Source of the DNA: Bacteroidota bacterium
Lineage (GTDB): Bacteria; Bacteroidota; Ignavibacteria; Ignavibacteriales; Ignavibacteriaceae
Assembly: GCA_022708025.1 (NCBI GenBank)
Contig: JAKIZM010000029.1
Coordinates: 1-39,973 of the forward strand
Reading direction: 5' to 3'
DNA: 39,973 bases
In this document: in pieces, positions 5,699 through 14,922 of the stretch
Numbering within the stretch: position 1 is the stretch's first letter
How the letters are laid out: each line of letters begins with the position of its first letter
The notes under the pieces: model-generated
The model's database searches: none
Told to the model about the DNA's origin: nothing
What the model saw: only the letters and a program-made list of their open reading frames with translations
Translations under genes and position numbers: made by a program

Positions 5699-8665
5699 AT
5701 GCAGAAATTCCTGTTAATTACTCTCATTTCCGCTTTTTTTCAGATATATCCGCAAATATCAGAAAAGTTTGATTTTGCAATGAATGCTTTTCAAAATCAG
5801 CAATATGCACAGGCAAACAGGCTTTTTGATGAATTTTTTAATGATTATAAAATCGTTGATGAATTATACGCAACAGCAAAATATTATTCCGCTGAGTCTT
5901 TACTAAAGCTCGGCAGAAAAGATGAAGCCGCTATTGGTTTTGAATATATTGTAAATACATTTTATTGGTCAAATTACCGAGATAAAGCTTTATACAATTT
6001 AGGACTAATTTATTTTAGTACTGGCAAATATGATTTATCACGGCAGAGATTAAAAAAACTTCTTAACGAATATCCTGAAAGTGATTATTACGGCAACGGA
6101 TTATATTGGATCGGTGAGTCATATTCGGTTGAAAACAAAACCAAAGAGGCAATTCAATTTCTTGAAGAAGCTGTTGCTGATAAACGGAATAAAAAATTTG
6201 CTGATTATTCTTTATATGCATTAGCTAACGCTTATGAACAAATCGGCGATTATGATAATGCTGTTAAATATTATGATCAGTTATTAACATATCATAAAAA
6301 TTCATCTTTAGCTACTTCAGCACAAATAAGAATCGGTATTTGTTATTTTAAATTAAAAGATTATCAAAGCTCTATTGTTGAATTAAAAAGTCCAAGACTT
6401 ACAAATCTTTCTGATGATATGTATTCAGAAAGTATTTATCTTTTAGCAACAGCTCATTATAGAGTTAATGAATATCCCGAAGCTGAGCAAAGTTATCAAG
6501 AAGTAATGGAAAAATTTCCGTCTTCTGAATATTACCGACCTTCAAAGTATGGACTTGCTTGGTCATATTTTCAGCAAAAAAAATATGAAGATGCTTTCAT
6601 ACAGTTTGATGAACTTTCTGCTGAATCAGATACTATTGGAATTAAATCTTTCTTTTGGAAAGGCGAGTGTAAGAGATATTTAAATAAGTTAAACGAAGCG
6701 AATAGTATTTATAAAGAATTTTTAGAAATATATCCAAATGATAAACTTGCTGAAGAAGCAAAATATCAGCTTGGTGTAGTTTATTTTAATACCAACAATA
6801 CTGATCTGGCTATACGCTATTTAATTTCAGCTAATTCATCTGATAATGATTTAATTAAAGCAAAATCATTTGCAATGCTTGGTGAAATTGAATTAAGTAA
6901 AAGAGATTATAAGGCAGCTAAGAATTATTTTCAGTTAGTATTAGATAATGTGAATAACGAAAAATCGGTTTATAACCGTGCATTACTTGGCATTGGTATA
7001 GCAGAGTATCATCTAAACGATAATAAAGGTTCATTAAAGCATCTGACTCAATTAGATAAATCTGATCCTTCTTTCGAGACGCAAAAGTTAAATTTCTTTC
7101 TTGCAGAAAATTACTTCACTTTAAATAACTATAGAGAAGCTTTAAATAGATATAATTATTCAATGGGTAATGATCCTGAAATTAATTTGGAAACAATCTA
7201 CGGAAAAGCATATTGTTATTTTAACAGCGGCGACTATGAAAATGCAGCAATTCAGTTTTTGGATTTTACAAAAAAATATAAAGATGATAAAAGATATTCT
7301 GATGCAAGATTAAGATTGGCTGATAGTTATTTCGGAAGCAAAAATTATTCGGCTGCCAGTAAAATATATGAAGATCTTTTCAGCTCCGATGCACTTTTGA
7401 ATATTAATCCTTATGTAAGATATCAATATGCTCAGGCTTTGTATAAATCCGGTAAAACTATGGATGCAATAAATGAGTTTAAAAATATCCAGGAAAAATT
7501 TCCGGATTCCGAATATGCTGAAGTTTCATTATTTACTATTGGCTGGATTTATTTTCAACAAAGGAATTATTCTCAATCAATTGCACAATACAATAATGTT
7601 ATTTTAAAATATCCGGATACTAAGCTGAAACCGGTTATTTATTACTCAATCGGCGATGCACAATTCAATCAAGGGAAATATGATTCTGCAATTGTTAATT
7701 ACGAAAAAGTATTAGCACAATATCCGTCATCTCAGTATGTGTTTGATGCAGTAAATGGTATTCAATACAGTTATGTTGCAAAAGGAAATCCGGAAAAAGC
7801 AATATCATTCCTTGGCGAATTTGTTTCTAAAAATCCCGGATTGTCTTATTCAGATCAGTTGTTGTTTAAGAAAGGTGAAATTTATTACAGCTTAAGACAA
7901 TATGATAAAGCAAAATCAGAGTACAAAAATTTTACTTCTGCATATCCGAATAGTAATCTTATTCCTGATGCATATTATTGGATTGGTAAAAGCGCACGGA
8001 ATTTAGGACAAGGGGAAGAAGCAATTTTTAATTTTGATAAAGTTGTAAACAGTTATCAATCATCTGAATTAGCATCTGCTTCCATTCTTGAGATTGGAAA
8101 TATTTATCGAGCTGCAAAAAATTATCAATCAGCAATCAACATTTATGATAAAGGTATTAATCAGCTTAAAAAATCAAATAAGGTCCCAGAATTTCAATAT
8201 AATAAAGGGATGACGTATTTAGAGATGTCTAAATATCAGGAAGCTTATTCAGTTTTTGAAGAAGTTGTGATGTATTATCCGGAAACTGTTTTCGGAGATA
8301 AATCAAAATTTGAACTGGCATTGATTGATATTGCCGGCGGCAGATTTAGTAACGCAGATGGATATCTTATTGCACTGGCAGAAAACAGAACTGATGAATT
8401 AGGTGCAAAATCTCAATACTATCTTGGTCAGTCACTTTATGATCAGAAAAAATATAATGATGCTATAACTGCTTTGGTAAGAGTAAGAACAGTTTTCTCT
8501 AGATATGAAGAGTGGTTAATGCGCTCATATTTATTGAGCGGTGATTGTTATGTAAAACTTAATGATAAACGAAACGCTGCTGAAATGTACAGAGCAGTTT
8601 TATCAAAATACCGCGGCACACCTATCGGTGATGAAGCAGCACAAAAGTTAAGGAAGGTACAATGA
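5699..8665 (+). CDS. Large exported TPR protein of envelope operon
   Basis: This 988-residue protein begins with a signal peptide (about residues 1-18, FFQIYPQ). The rest is a continuous array of some twenty-five TPR units of the type Y..A...F....YP.S......A....G..Y...G.Y..A, similar to YbgF/CpoB, BamD and related periplasmic TPR proteins. An example is SQSIAQYNNVILKYPDTKL. It probably sits in the periplasm as a scaffold. It overlaps the next gene by four bases (ATGA) and heads an operon with a beta-barrel, an HU-SPOR protein and an ExbB/ExbD/TonB set. The context suggests it links the cell wall or outer membrane to that motor. The exact repeat number was not computed. Confidence 0.85.
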   Translation: MQKFLLITLISAFFQIYPQISEKFDFAMNAFQNQQYAQANRLFDEFFNDYKIVDELYATAKYYSAESLLKLGRKDEAAIGFEYIVNTFYWSNYRDKALYNLGLIYFSTGKYDLSRQRLKKLLNEYPESDYYGNGLYWIGESYSVENKTKEAIQFLEEAVADKRNKKFADYSLYALANAYEQIGDYDNAVKYYDQLLTYHKNSSLATSAQIRIGICYFKLKDYQSSIVELKSPRLTNLSDDMYSESIYLLATAHYRVNEYPEAEQSYQEVMEKFPSSEYYRPSKYGLAWSYFQQKKYEDAFIQFDELSAESDTIGIKSFFWKGECKRYLNKLNEANSIYKEFLEIYPNDKLAEEAKYQLGVVYFNTNNTDLAIRYLISANSSDNDLIKAKSFAMLGEIELSKRDYKAAKNYFQLVLDNVNNEKSVYNRALLGIGIAEYHLNDNKGSLKHLTQLDKSDPSFETQKLNFFLAENYFTLNNYREALNRYNYSMGNDPEINLETIYGKAYCYFNSGDYENAAIQFLDFTKKYKDDKRYSDARLRLADSYFGSKNYSAASKIYEDLFSSDALLNINPYVRYQYAQALYKSGKTMDAINEFKNIQEKFPDSEYAEVSLFTIGWIYFQQRNYSQSIAQYNNVILKYPDTKLKPVIYYSIGDAQFNQGKYDSAIVNYEKVLAQYPSSQYVFDAVNGIQYSYVAKGNPEKAISFLGEFVSKNPGLSYSDQLLFKKGEIYYSLRQYDKAKSEYKNFTSAYPNSNLIPDAYYWIGKSARNLGQGEEAIFNFDKVVNSYQSSELASASILEIGNIYRAAKNYQSAINIYDKGINQLKKSNKVPEFQYNKGMTYLEMSKYQEAYSVFEEVVMYYPETVFGDKSKFELALIDIAGGRFSNADGYLIALAENRTDELGAKSQYYLGQSLYDQKKYNDAITALVRVRTVFSRYEEWLMRSYLLSGDCYVKLNDKRNAAEMYRAVLSKYRGTPIGDEAAQKLRKVQ

Positions 8666-10257
8666 AATTATTAATATCTCTGATAATATCTTTTGCAGCT
8701 ATTGTTTCATTTCCTCAGGATGATAAAACTAAAAATCCTGAAGTTGAGCTTCCTGATTTTGTAATAACAGGCAGAAGTCAGCTTAATATTAAAAAAATTG
8801 ATAAGATTAAACCGGATTTCATTTCTTCAGTTAATGAAGAATTTATAAGACCTTCTTATTCACCCGAAGAATTAGAGATAGGTAGTTTTTCCAATCCTCT
8901 TAAAAGCGATATGAGCTTCCTGGATGATGTATCTTTCTACAGAGGTAATCTGTCCGCTGGTATTGGAATTTATACTATTCCAACTGTTGCAGGTAATTAT
9001 GCATATCCTTTTAAAAACGGAATTATTGAAGGGATGTTTAACGGTAATTATACTAGAGCATACGAAGATAATACTGACAGATATAAAACAAGATTTGGTT
9101 TTAATCTTACATATTGGTCGGATATAAATGGTGAAGTTTTTCCTGGAACTCAGTTTTCTCTTAACGGTAACTATGGGACAACGAGCTTTAAGTTCTTCGC
9201 TTCTGATAGTCCTGAAGAAAGAAGGAGTTTGAATTACGGTAAGGTAGAAGCATCAGTTAAGAATGACTTCGGAAAGTACTTTTTATTCGGTGTTAAGTTT
9301 AATGATAATGTTACAAATATTACTCAGGAAGTATTCAGCGAACAAAACCTGAAATTAAAAGCAGAAGCATTAGCTAAATTTTCAGCGTTTAATCTGGAAA
9401 CAACACTTGATTATCAGAACCATATAATCAAAAATAACGTAAGTAATAGTTCAGGAGATAATTTTTTCCAGATCAGACCGGCTGCAGGATTGAATTTTAC
9501 TAAACTGATTAAAGGCAGTATAGGCTGGACTTTTTCAACAACAGCAGGAAATATTTATAATGCAATTTATGCTTCGGTGGCAATGAAGATAAACAAAGAT
9601 ATTACACTGTTTGGTGAGTATGCTCCATCTGCTCAATTTGAGAGTCCGGGAGATTATTTAAGAAGGAATCATTATTTCCGGGTTGACAGCATCGGAAGTA
9701 TTTACTGGAAAAAAAGCAATGCTCTTACAGCGTCTGTTAAATATGAGTTTGACAAGTATTTTCAGATAGATGGCGGATTAAAATATTTTACTTCTGAAAA
9801 TTTTCCTTATTTCACTCCTTCGACTGATTCGGGTAAATTTGATTTGAAATATGCTGATATGAAAAGCATAAGTCCGTTTGCAGACTTTTTGTTTTATCTC
9901 GGACCTTACGGCGAATTCTACAGTTCAGTTGAATTATCGGATATCAGAGATACTGAGGGAAATCAGATTCCTTATCAGTCTGCGTTGAAAATAAATGCAC
10001 TTTACAGTTACAATTTTTCTAATGGATTAAGTTCGAGTATTAAATTAGATTATCAATCAAAAAGATATTCGGATTTGAAGAATGAAATCTCTCTTGGCGA
10101 TTATGTTGATTTGGGTTTATCGTTTATATATTCTTTTCAGCCGAATCTTGATTTAACTTTAGATATTAATAATCTTCTAAATCAAAAAAACTATTTTTGG
10201 AATGGCTATCGCGAAATTCCGTTAAATATTATTTTTGGAATCAATTATCGGTTATAA
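8662..10257 (+). CDS. Outer-membrane beta-barrel protein, TonB-receptor-like
   Basis: This 531-residue protein has a signal peptide (about residues 1-18) and a short N-terminal stretch containing ELPDFVITGRSQLNIKK. A long series of alternating amphipathic strands rich in Tyr, Phe, Asn and Gly follows. It ends LDINNLLNQKNYFWNGYREIPLNIIFGINYRL, close to the last strands of TonB-dependent receptors, with an aromatic-rich end. No plug domain of normal size is visible, so it is a barrel with a short N-terminal region and not a full receptor. It is translationally coupled to the TPR gene (ATGA overlap). Its placement before TonB-system genes suggests it is the outer-membrane client of that complex. 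Confidence 0.75.
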   Translation: MKLLISLIISFAAIVSFPQDDKTKNPEVELPDFVITGRSQLNIKKIDKIKPDFISSVNEEFIRPSYSPEELEIGSFSNPLKSDMSFLDDVSFYRGNLSAGIGIYTIPTVAGNYAYPFKNGIIEGMFNGNYTRAYEDNTDRYKTRFGFNLTYWSDINGEVFPGTQFSLNGNYGTTSFKFFASDSPEERRSLNYGKVEASVKNDFGKYFLFGVKFNDNVTNITQEVFSEQNLKLKAEALAKFSAFNLETTLDYQNHIIKNNVSNSSGDNFFQIRPAAGLNFTKLIKGSIGWTFSTTAGNIYNAIYASVAMKINKDITLFGEYAPSAQFESPGDYLRRNHYFRVDSIGSIYWKKSNALTASVKYEFDKYFQIDGGLKYFTSENFPYFTPSTDSGKFDLKYADMKSISPFADFLFYLGPYGEFYSSVELSDIRDTEGNQIPYQSALKINALYSYNFSNGLSSSIKLDYQSKRYSDLKNEISLGDYVDLGLSFIYSFQPNLDLTLDINNLLNQKNYFWNGYREIPLNIIFGINYRL

Positions 10258-10268
10258 AAAATCTTAAA

Positions 10269-12344
10269 ATGACTAAAGCAGAGTTAATAAGAAAATTTTC
10301 AAAAAGTTCCGGTATCCCTGATCAGGATGCGAAGATATTTTTTGAACTTTTATTGAAGAGAATTTCTTCTGCCACAAAGATCGGTCAGTCATTATTCTTG
10401 AATGGCTATGGATACTTCAATTTAATTAAAGGAAGTATAAAAAAACCTGTATTCACTTATGAAGAAAACGAAGCAGCCGAAGAGGAAATTGATCTTATAT
10501 TATTTTCTGAAGAAAGTGATCTTAAAAATTCCGATACAAAGGGATTGGTCTTTAGTATTCCTTTAGCTGATGACGATGACTTCCATCCGATTGATGCAGC
10601 CTTTAGTCTTAGCATTGGTAAGCCTTTAATACCTTTAAGGGGTGTTCCTTTTGATGATATTTATATTCCTACTTCAGGATATGAATACAGAAGACTTATT
10701 GAATCAAAAGTTGATAAGATTATGTCTACTGCAGCTATCAGTGAATTGGAAGAGAACTTTCCGGTGCTTGTAATTGATGCAAGATCTTATAACTCAAATC
10801 AGGTTCAGCTAAAGTGGACTGAAAGTATTGATACTGAAATATCTGATGAAAAATTATCAGAAGAATTACCTGAACAGAAAACTGAGTTAAGTGAATATGA
10901 AAAACAAACTCAGGAAATCAGAAACATCGCCTGGGATTTTGGCGAAGACCTGTCGCAGCAGATTGAAGCTGAATCCATACTTGATATTGCTGATGAAAAA
11001 ATTAATTTCGATTTGAATCAAAAGAAGAATGAAATTACTTCTGACGAAATAAAACAAGAAGAGTTTACTGAAGAGAAAACGGAAACGATTTTAGAAGAAA
11101 ACTTTGTTGAAATTGATGAAGCTGAGCTTACAGAACCCGTTGAAATATCTTTATCAGATAGCATAAGCACTGATTCATCTCAAAAACTGGATGAGTTATT
11201 GAATTTTGAAGATAGCAGTGAAGAAATTAAAAATGCAGAACAGGATATTATTTTCCATGGATCATCAGAAATCGAATTAATTCAATCAGATATTTCAGAA
11301 AATGATGATGAATTACACATTGATGAAATACAAATAGATGAAGCGCCTGAACAAACAATAGAAATAATTGAAACTCAGGATACTGATGAAGATAAACAAT
11401 TCTGGGAAAGCACTTCAAAATATTTTGAGACTTATAAACCCAGTAAAGAATTGGGTGAAGAAGAAAATGAAGAAACAATAATTTCACCTGATACAGGACC
11501 AATGGCTGTAACCAATGATTATTCTGGAGAAATTACTGAAGACAATTATTCAAAGTTTACTGAAACAGAAGATGAGAGAGTTAATGAGGCACAGCCTGAA
11601 ACTGATGAAGCAGTTTTATCAGATGTTGAGGCAGAAAATAAAAAGAAAGAAATCGTTCTGGAACAAACAGAACAAAGTGCTGAAATTTATGAACCGATAG
11701 AAAAGAAAAACTATCTTCCGTTTATCATTTTCCCTTTGATTGTAATAGTGTTGTCATTAGCTCTTTATTGGTATCTTGAATATTTTCAAAAGAAAGAAAT
11801 GCCGGTAAAAAATGTAAATATAAGTCTTAACACAGCTAATACTACCGTTATAAAAAGAGATTATGATGTTCCTGTAACAATTCCTTATTCTGTGCAAACT
11901 GAAGGAAATGTTTTAAGTGAAAGCACAGTTGCACCTGAAGAAATAAAAAAGGAAGAGGTTAAAAAAGAAGATGTGGTTGTAAATGAAAAGGTTGAAAAAC
12001 AGCCTGAAACAAAAATTGAAAAGAAAGAAATTAAGTCGGAACCACCTGTAAAAATTCCGGAAACAAAACCATTTACACCAACTACTGCTTTAACCAATAC
12101 TAAAGCTTTAAATGTTGGAAACAATATATTTAAATATGGAGACCATTATGTAGTTCAGGTTGCGTCTTTCAGGTCAAGTTCAATTTCTGAAAATGAAGCA
12201 GGTAAATACAGGAACAAAGGTTACAATGCTTTTGTAGAAACAGCTGAAATTCCGGAACGTGGTACCTGGTACAGAGTTAGAATTGGAAATTTTGCTACAA
12301 AAGAGGAAGCTCAGAATTTTATTAACAAAAATATAAGACCATAA
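10269..12344 (+). CDS. HU-domain / SPOR-domain membrane protein
   Basis: This 691-residue protein starts at ATG 10269 (MTKAELIRKFSKSSGIPDQD). An open frame reaches back to 10197 but would overlap the barrel gene. Residues 1-60 form an HU/IHF-like domain (DAKIFFELLLKRISSATKIG...LNGYGYFNL) of the kind found in HU-CCDC81-SPOR proteins of Bacteroidota. A very acidic, Glu-rich disordered region spans about residues 190-475. One transmembrane helix follows at about 481-503 (LPFIIFPLIVIVLSLALYWY), then a Lys/Glu/Pro-rich linker, and residues 623-691 are a SPOR domain (YVVQVASFRSSS...YRVRIGNFATKEEA). SPOR domains bind denuded peptidoglycan at division sites. The HU part would face the cytoplasm, so the protein could tie nucleoid or protein partners to the wall; that role is inferred. 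Confidence 0.85.
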   Translation: MTKAELIRKFSKSSGIPDQDAKIFFELLLKRISSATKIGQSLFLNGYGYFNLIKGSIKKPVFTYEENEAAEEEIDLILFSEESDLKNSDTKGLVFSIPLADDDDFHPIDAAFSLSIGKPLIPLRGVPFDDIYIPTSGYEYRRLIESKVDKIMSTAAISELEENFPVLVIDARSYNSNQVQLKWTESIDTEISDEKLSEELPEQKTELSEYEKQTQEIRNIAWDFGEDLSQQIEAESILDIADEKINFDLNQKKNEITSDEIKQEEFTEEKTETILEENFVEIDEAELTEPVEISLSDSISTDSSQKLDELLNFEDSSEEIKNAEQDIIFHGSSEIELIQSDISENDDELHIDEIQIDEAPEQTIEIIETQDTDEDKQFWESTSKYFETYKPSKELGEEENEETIISPDTGPMAVTNDYSGEITEDNYSKFTETEDERVNEAQPETDEAVLSDVEAENKKKEIVLEQTEQSAEIYEPIEKKNYLPFIIFPLIVIVLSLALYWYLEYFQKKEMPVKNVNISLNTANTTVIKRDYDVPVTIPYSVQTEGNVLSESTVAPEEIKKEEVKKEDVVVNEKVEKQPETKIEKKEIKSEPPVKIPETKPFTPTTALTNTKALNVGNNIFKYGDHYVVQVASFRSSSISENEAGKYRNKGYNAFVETAEIPERGTWYRVRIGNFATKEEAQNFINKNIRP

Positions 12345-12362
12345 ATTTATTGAAGGAATAAT

Positions 12363-13019
12363 ATGAACCTATTTGATATTTTTCTAAAAGGCGGAATAAT
12401 AATGTGGCCGATTCTTCTTAGTTCAATCATCGGTCTGGCAGTTTCAATCGATCGCTTTTTAATGTTGAGAAAAGCTAAAATTAATGTACCGGCTTTTATG
12501 GTAAGGATTCGCGGATTTATCAAGAAGAAAGATATATCAGGCGCAATCAGTTATTGTATCGAAGAAAAATCGCCGGTTGCAAATATTGTACGAAAAGGTT
12601 TAAACAAATACAGATACGGACACGATAGGGTAAAAGATGCAATAGAAAATGCAGGCAGTCAGGAAATCAGTAAATTAGAAAAAGGACTTTCTGTTCTCGC
12701 ATCAGTTGCCGGTATTGCTCCATTGTTAGGATTTTTGGGAACTGTTACAGGAATGATTCAGGCTTTTATGACAATTGAAGAATTAGCCGGTGCAGCAAAT
12801 CCAAGTGATCTAGCAGGAGGAATTTGGGAAGCACTGATTACAACTGCTTTTGGATTGATAATAGGAATTCCAGCACTTGCACTTTACAATTATTTTTTAG
12901 GTGCAGTAAAGAAACTTGTTGGAGAAATGGAAACAGTTGCAAACGATGTTATAGATGTTATTCAGGATGACGGAAGAAGCGATGCTGATATTGATGATGA
13001 TGTAGAAATGGAATTATAG
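12363..13019 (+). CDS. ExbB/TolQ/MotA-family proton channel protein
   Basis: This 218-residue membrane protein has three membrane spans (about residues 10-28, 108-130 and 155-178). It carries the family segment ISKLEKGLSVLASVAGIAPLLGFLGTVTGMI and a following GIWEALITTAFGLIIGIPAL, the most conserved part of ExbB and TolQ. With ExbD it forms the inner-membrane proton channel that powers a TonB- or TolA-like protein. AAGGA lies about 8 bases before the ATG. Whether it serves TonB-type uptake or Tol-type envelope maintenance cannot be told from the sequence; the SPOR and TPR neighbours lean towards the latter. Confidence 0.93.
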   Translation: MNLFDIFLKGGIIMWPILLSSIIGLAVSIDRFLMLRKAKINVPAFMVRIRGFIKKKDISGAISYCIEEKSPVANIVRKGLNKYRYGHDRVKDAIENAGSQEISKLEKGLSVLASVAGIAPLLGFLGTVTGMIQAFMTIEELAGAANPSDLAGGIWEALITTAFGLIIGIPALALYNYFLGAVKKLVGEMETVANDVIDVIQDDGRSDADIDDDVEMEL

Positions 13020-13027
13020 GTAATAAG

Positions 13028-13432
13028 ATGAAATTTAAATTATCTAAAGAACCGTTAAGCATTTTTGCTTATTCATCTTTAACAGATATTGTGATGCTGC
13101 TGCTGATATTTTTCTTATTAACATCACATTTTGTTATACAAACCGGAGTTAAAGTTAAATTGCCCGGTTCAAAGATGAATGAAAGATCTCAGCCATCTCA
13201 GATGATTGTTACATTAACCGCTGCTGGTGCAGTGTTTGCAGGCGAAGAGGAAATTAATATTGATCAGTTATCTGCTAAGCTGAATGAGTTAAAAGCAAAA
13301 ACAAATGAAGATAATCTGGTTATTCGTGCGGATAAAACTGTATCAATCGATCTTGTTATTAAAGTTATTGATGCGGCAAAAATCTCTAATATAGAAAAGT
13401 TTACAATAGAAACTGAAAAAGAGAATCTATAA
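13028..13432 (+). CDS. ExbD/TolR-family biopolymer transport protein
   Basis: This 134-residue protein has one N-terminal membrane helix that contains the essential acidic residue in SLTDIVMLLLIFFLLTS (Asp about residue 20). A periplasmic domain follows with VKVKLPGSKM, the conserved ExbD/TolR strand, and DNLVIRADKTVSIDLVIKVID near the end. It partners the upstream ExbB/TolQ gene (8-base gap), and the Asp is the expected proton-carrying residue. The protein is of normal length and all key features are present. Confidence 0.93.
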   Translation: MKFKLSKEPLSIFAYSSLTDIVMLLLIFFLLTSHFVIQTGVKVKLPGSKMNERSQPSQMIVTLTAAGAVFAGEEEINIDQLSAKLNELKAKTNEDNLVIRADKTVSIDLVIKVIDAAKISNIEKFTIETEKENL

Positions 13433-13434
13433 AA

Positions 13435-14136
13435 ATGGAAATATCAATTAGAAATATTAACAGGTTTTCCTATTCTGCTTCGATAGGATTTCACATAATC
13501 CTTTTTCTGATTTTATTGCTGGTTAACGTTTCATTTGAATATCAGCCGAAAGATTATGTTGAGTTATCTTTTGGTATTACAGGCGGAACAGGATCATCCG
13601 GAACTGAAGGCGTTGCATTTGATGATAGACTTGAAAAAGCCGAATTACAGAAACAAGAAACTACCAAAGATAAAAATCTTGAAGTAAAGGAAGTGGAACT
13701 TCCTAAAGCGAAGAATACTGATGTTTCTGATGTAAGCCCTGCAAAAAAAGATAAAGAGGTTAAGAAAGAGACCACCAGCCAAACAGAAGAAAGAACAAGC
13801 AATAATCCGCCCGGAGATAAAAAGGGAAATTTAAATCAGGGGACAGGTGATTTTGGTTTCCATTTTGAAGGCGGTGGTTTAGGAACACGAAAAATTTATA
13901 GTTATGTTATTCCAACATATCCCGAAGGTGTTAATAAAGAAATTGATATCAGATTAAAGTTTACAATTAAACCTGATGGAACTGTGGGTTCGATATTTTT
14001 ATTAACAAAAGCAGATACCAGACTTGAGAATGCTGCTATTAATTCTTTATGGCAATGGAGATTTGAAGAACTATCACCGAATCAAGCACAGGTCGATCAG
14101 ACAGCAATTATTGTTTTCCCTTATCGCTTGCAGTAG
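13435..14136 (+). CDS. TonB/TolA-like energy transducer
   Basis: This 233-residue protein has an N-terminal membrane helix (FHIILFLILLLVNVSF, about residues 17-33). A Lys/Glu-rich periplasmic linker follows (about residues 65-135), then a TonB C-terminal domain: YPEGVNKEIDIRLKFTIKPDGTVGSIFLL and RLENAAINSLWQWRFEEL. It would be the moving arm that carries energy from ExbB/ExbD across the periplasm, most simply to the barrel encoded in the same operon. It starts two bases after the ExbD stop. Its last 29 bases are overlapped by a convergent gene on the other strand. Confidence 0.88.
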   Translation: MEISIRNINRFSYSASIGFHIILFLILLLVNVSFEYQPKDYVELSFGITGGTGSSGTEGVAFDDRLEKAELQKQETTKDKNLEVKEVELPKAKNTDVSDVSPAKKDKEVKKETTSQTEERTSNNPPGDKKGNLNQGTGDFGFHFEGGGLGTRKIYSYVIPTYPEGVNKEIDIRLKFTIKPDGTVGSIFLLTKADTRLENAAINSLWQWRFEELSPNQAQVDQTAIIVFPYRLQ

Positions 14137-14407
14137 GTTCTTCTTTGTAATAAAATTTATAAAAGAAAAATTCGATTAATGTAAGTAATGTCAGAGAAAA
14201 AGTGTCTCTGTCAAATTGGATACCCAATCCTTTCTGCTCCATAATTAATTTTGCTATCATTCCTGTTATTGACCAGCCAACAGCAAAGAAAATTCCGATA
14301 AAAGCCAGATTTTGAAAACCGGATGTGAGATTATCATCCTGCCATTTTTTAGTGAAGATTACAAGAGCAAAAATAAGATGGCAGAAGAAAATAAATGCAG
14401 TTATCAT
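14108..14407 (-). CDS. Small membrane protein of unknown function
   Basis: This 99-residue protein has three predicted membrane spans: an N-terminal ITAFIFFCHLIFALVIF, a Gly-rich FIGIFFAVGWSITGMIA, and SLTLLTLIEFFFYKFYY. A charged tail (KEEPTASDKGKQ) follows. I do not recognise the family. It is the last gene of a minus-strand operon and its 3' end overlaps the TonB-like gene by 29 bases (tail to tail). Confidence 0.65.
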   Translation of the reverse strand: MITAFIFFCHLIFALVIFTKKWQDDNLTSGFQNLAFIGIFFAVGWSITGMIAKLIMEQKGLGIQFDRDTFSLTLLTLIEFFFYKFYYKEEPTASDKGKQ

Positions 14408-14415
14408 ATAAGCTA

Positions 14416-14922
14416 TTATTCCTCTCTGAATTTTCTGTTAGCCAGACTCATACCAAAAACACCGCCGATTAATCCAAAAATTGTATTTATAATAAAATAA
14501 CTAGATAATATCATAAATAAATAGATTGAAGAAAATCCTGTTTTTTCAATATCGTTAGCAGCATTTTTAAGCATTTCCAAAGAATCATCAAACAACGGTC
14601 CCAGATTCCATTGCCGCATAATAATCTCTGATTGAGGTAATGTTTGAACAAAATCGTTGGATCTGGTTATATAAGTTATTAGAATCTCAAAAATTGTTAT
14701 AAAAATTGTTGCAGTAAGTCCGGTAAGAAAGCCAAATCCGAGAGATTTGTTGAGTAAAATTCTTTCATTTGATTTAGAAATCTTTTGATCGAGTAAAATG
14801 CTGAATGCTGCTGCACCAGGTACAAGTAAACAACAACTGAAATTTTTTATTCCCGGAATAGTTGAAAGAACTGCAGCACCAAATCCGGAGACAATTGCCG
14901 GTAAATATTTTTTAAAATTCAT
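14416..14922 (-). CDS. DUF4199-like membrane protein
   Basis: This 168-residue protein has four hydrophobic stretches (about residues 8-25, 30-45, 62-85 and 130-160). The order is two close helices, a third, a polar segment of about 45 residues, then a Gly-rich final helix (IFGLIGGVFGMSLA). The layout recalls DUF4199-type small membrane proteins, but that match is only by general look. Its start overlaps the stop of the upstream DUF2085 gene by four bases, so the two are translationally coupled. The function is unknown. Confidence 0.65.
   Translation of the reverse strand: MNFKKYLPAIVSGFGAAVLSTIPGIKNFSCCLLVPGAAAFSILLDQKISKSNERILLNKSLGFGFLTGLTATIFITIFEILITYITRSNDFVQTLPQSEIIMRQWNLGPLFDDSLEMLKNAANDIEKTGFSSIYLFMILSSYFIINTIFGLIGGVFGMSLANRKFREE

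Noticed and set aside
10197..10268. Earlier start for the HU-SPOR gene
   Set aside because: It would overlap the coding end of the barrel gene by 61 bases and add 24 residues before an HU domain that normally begins at the MTKAEL-type start.
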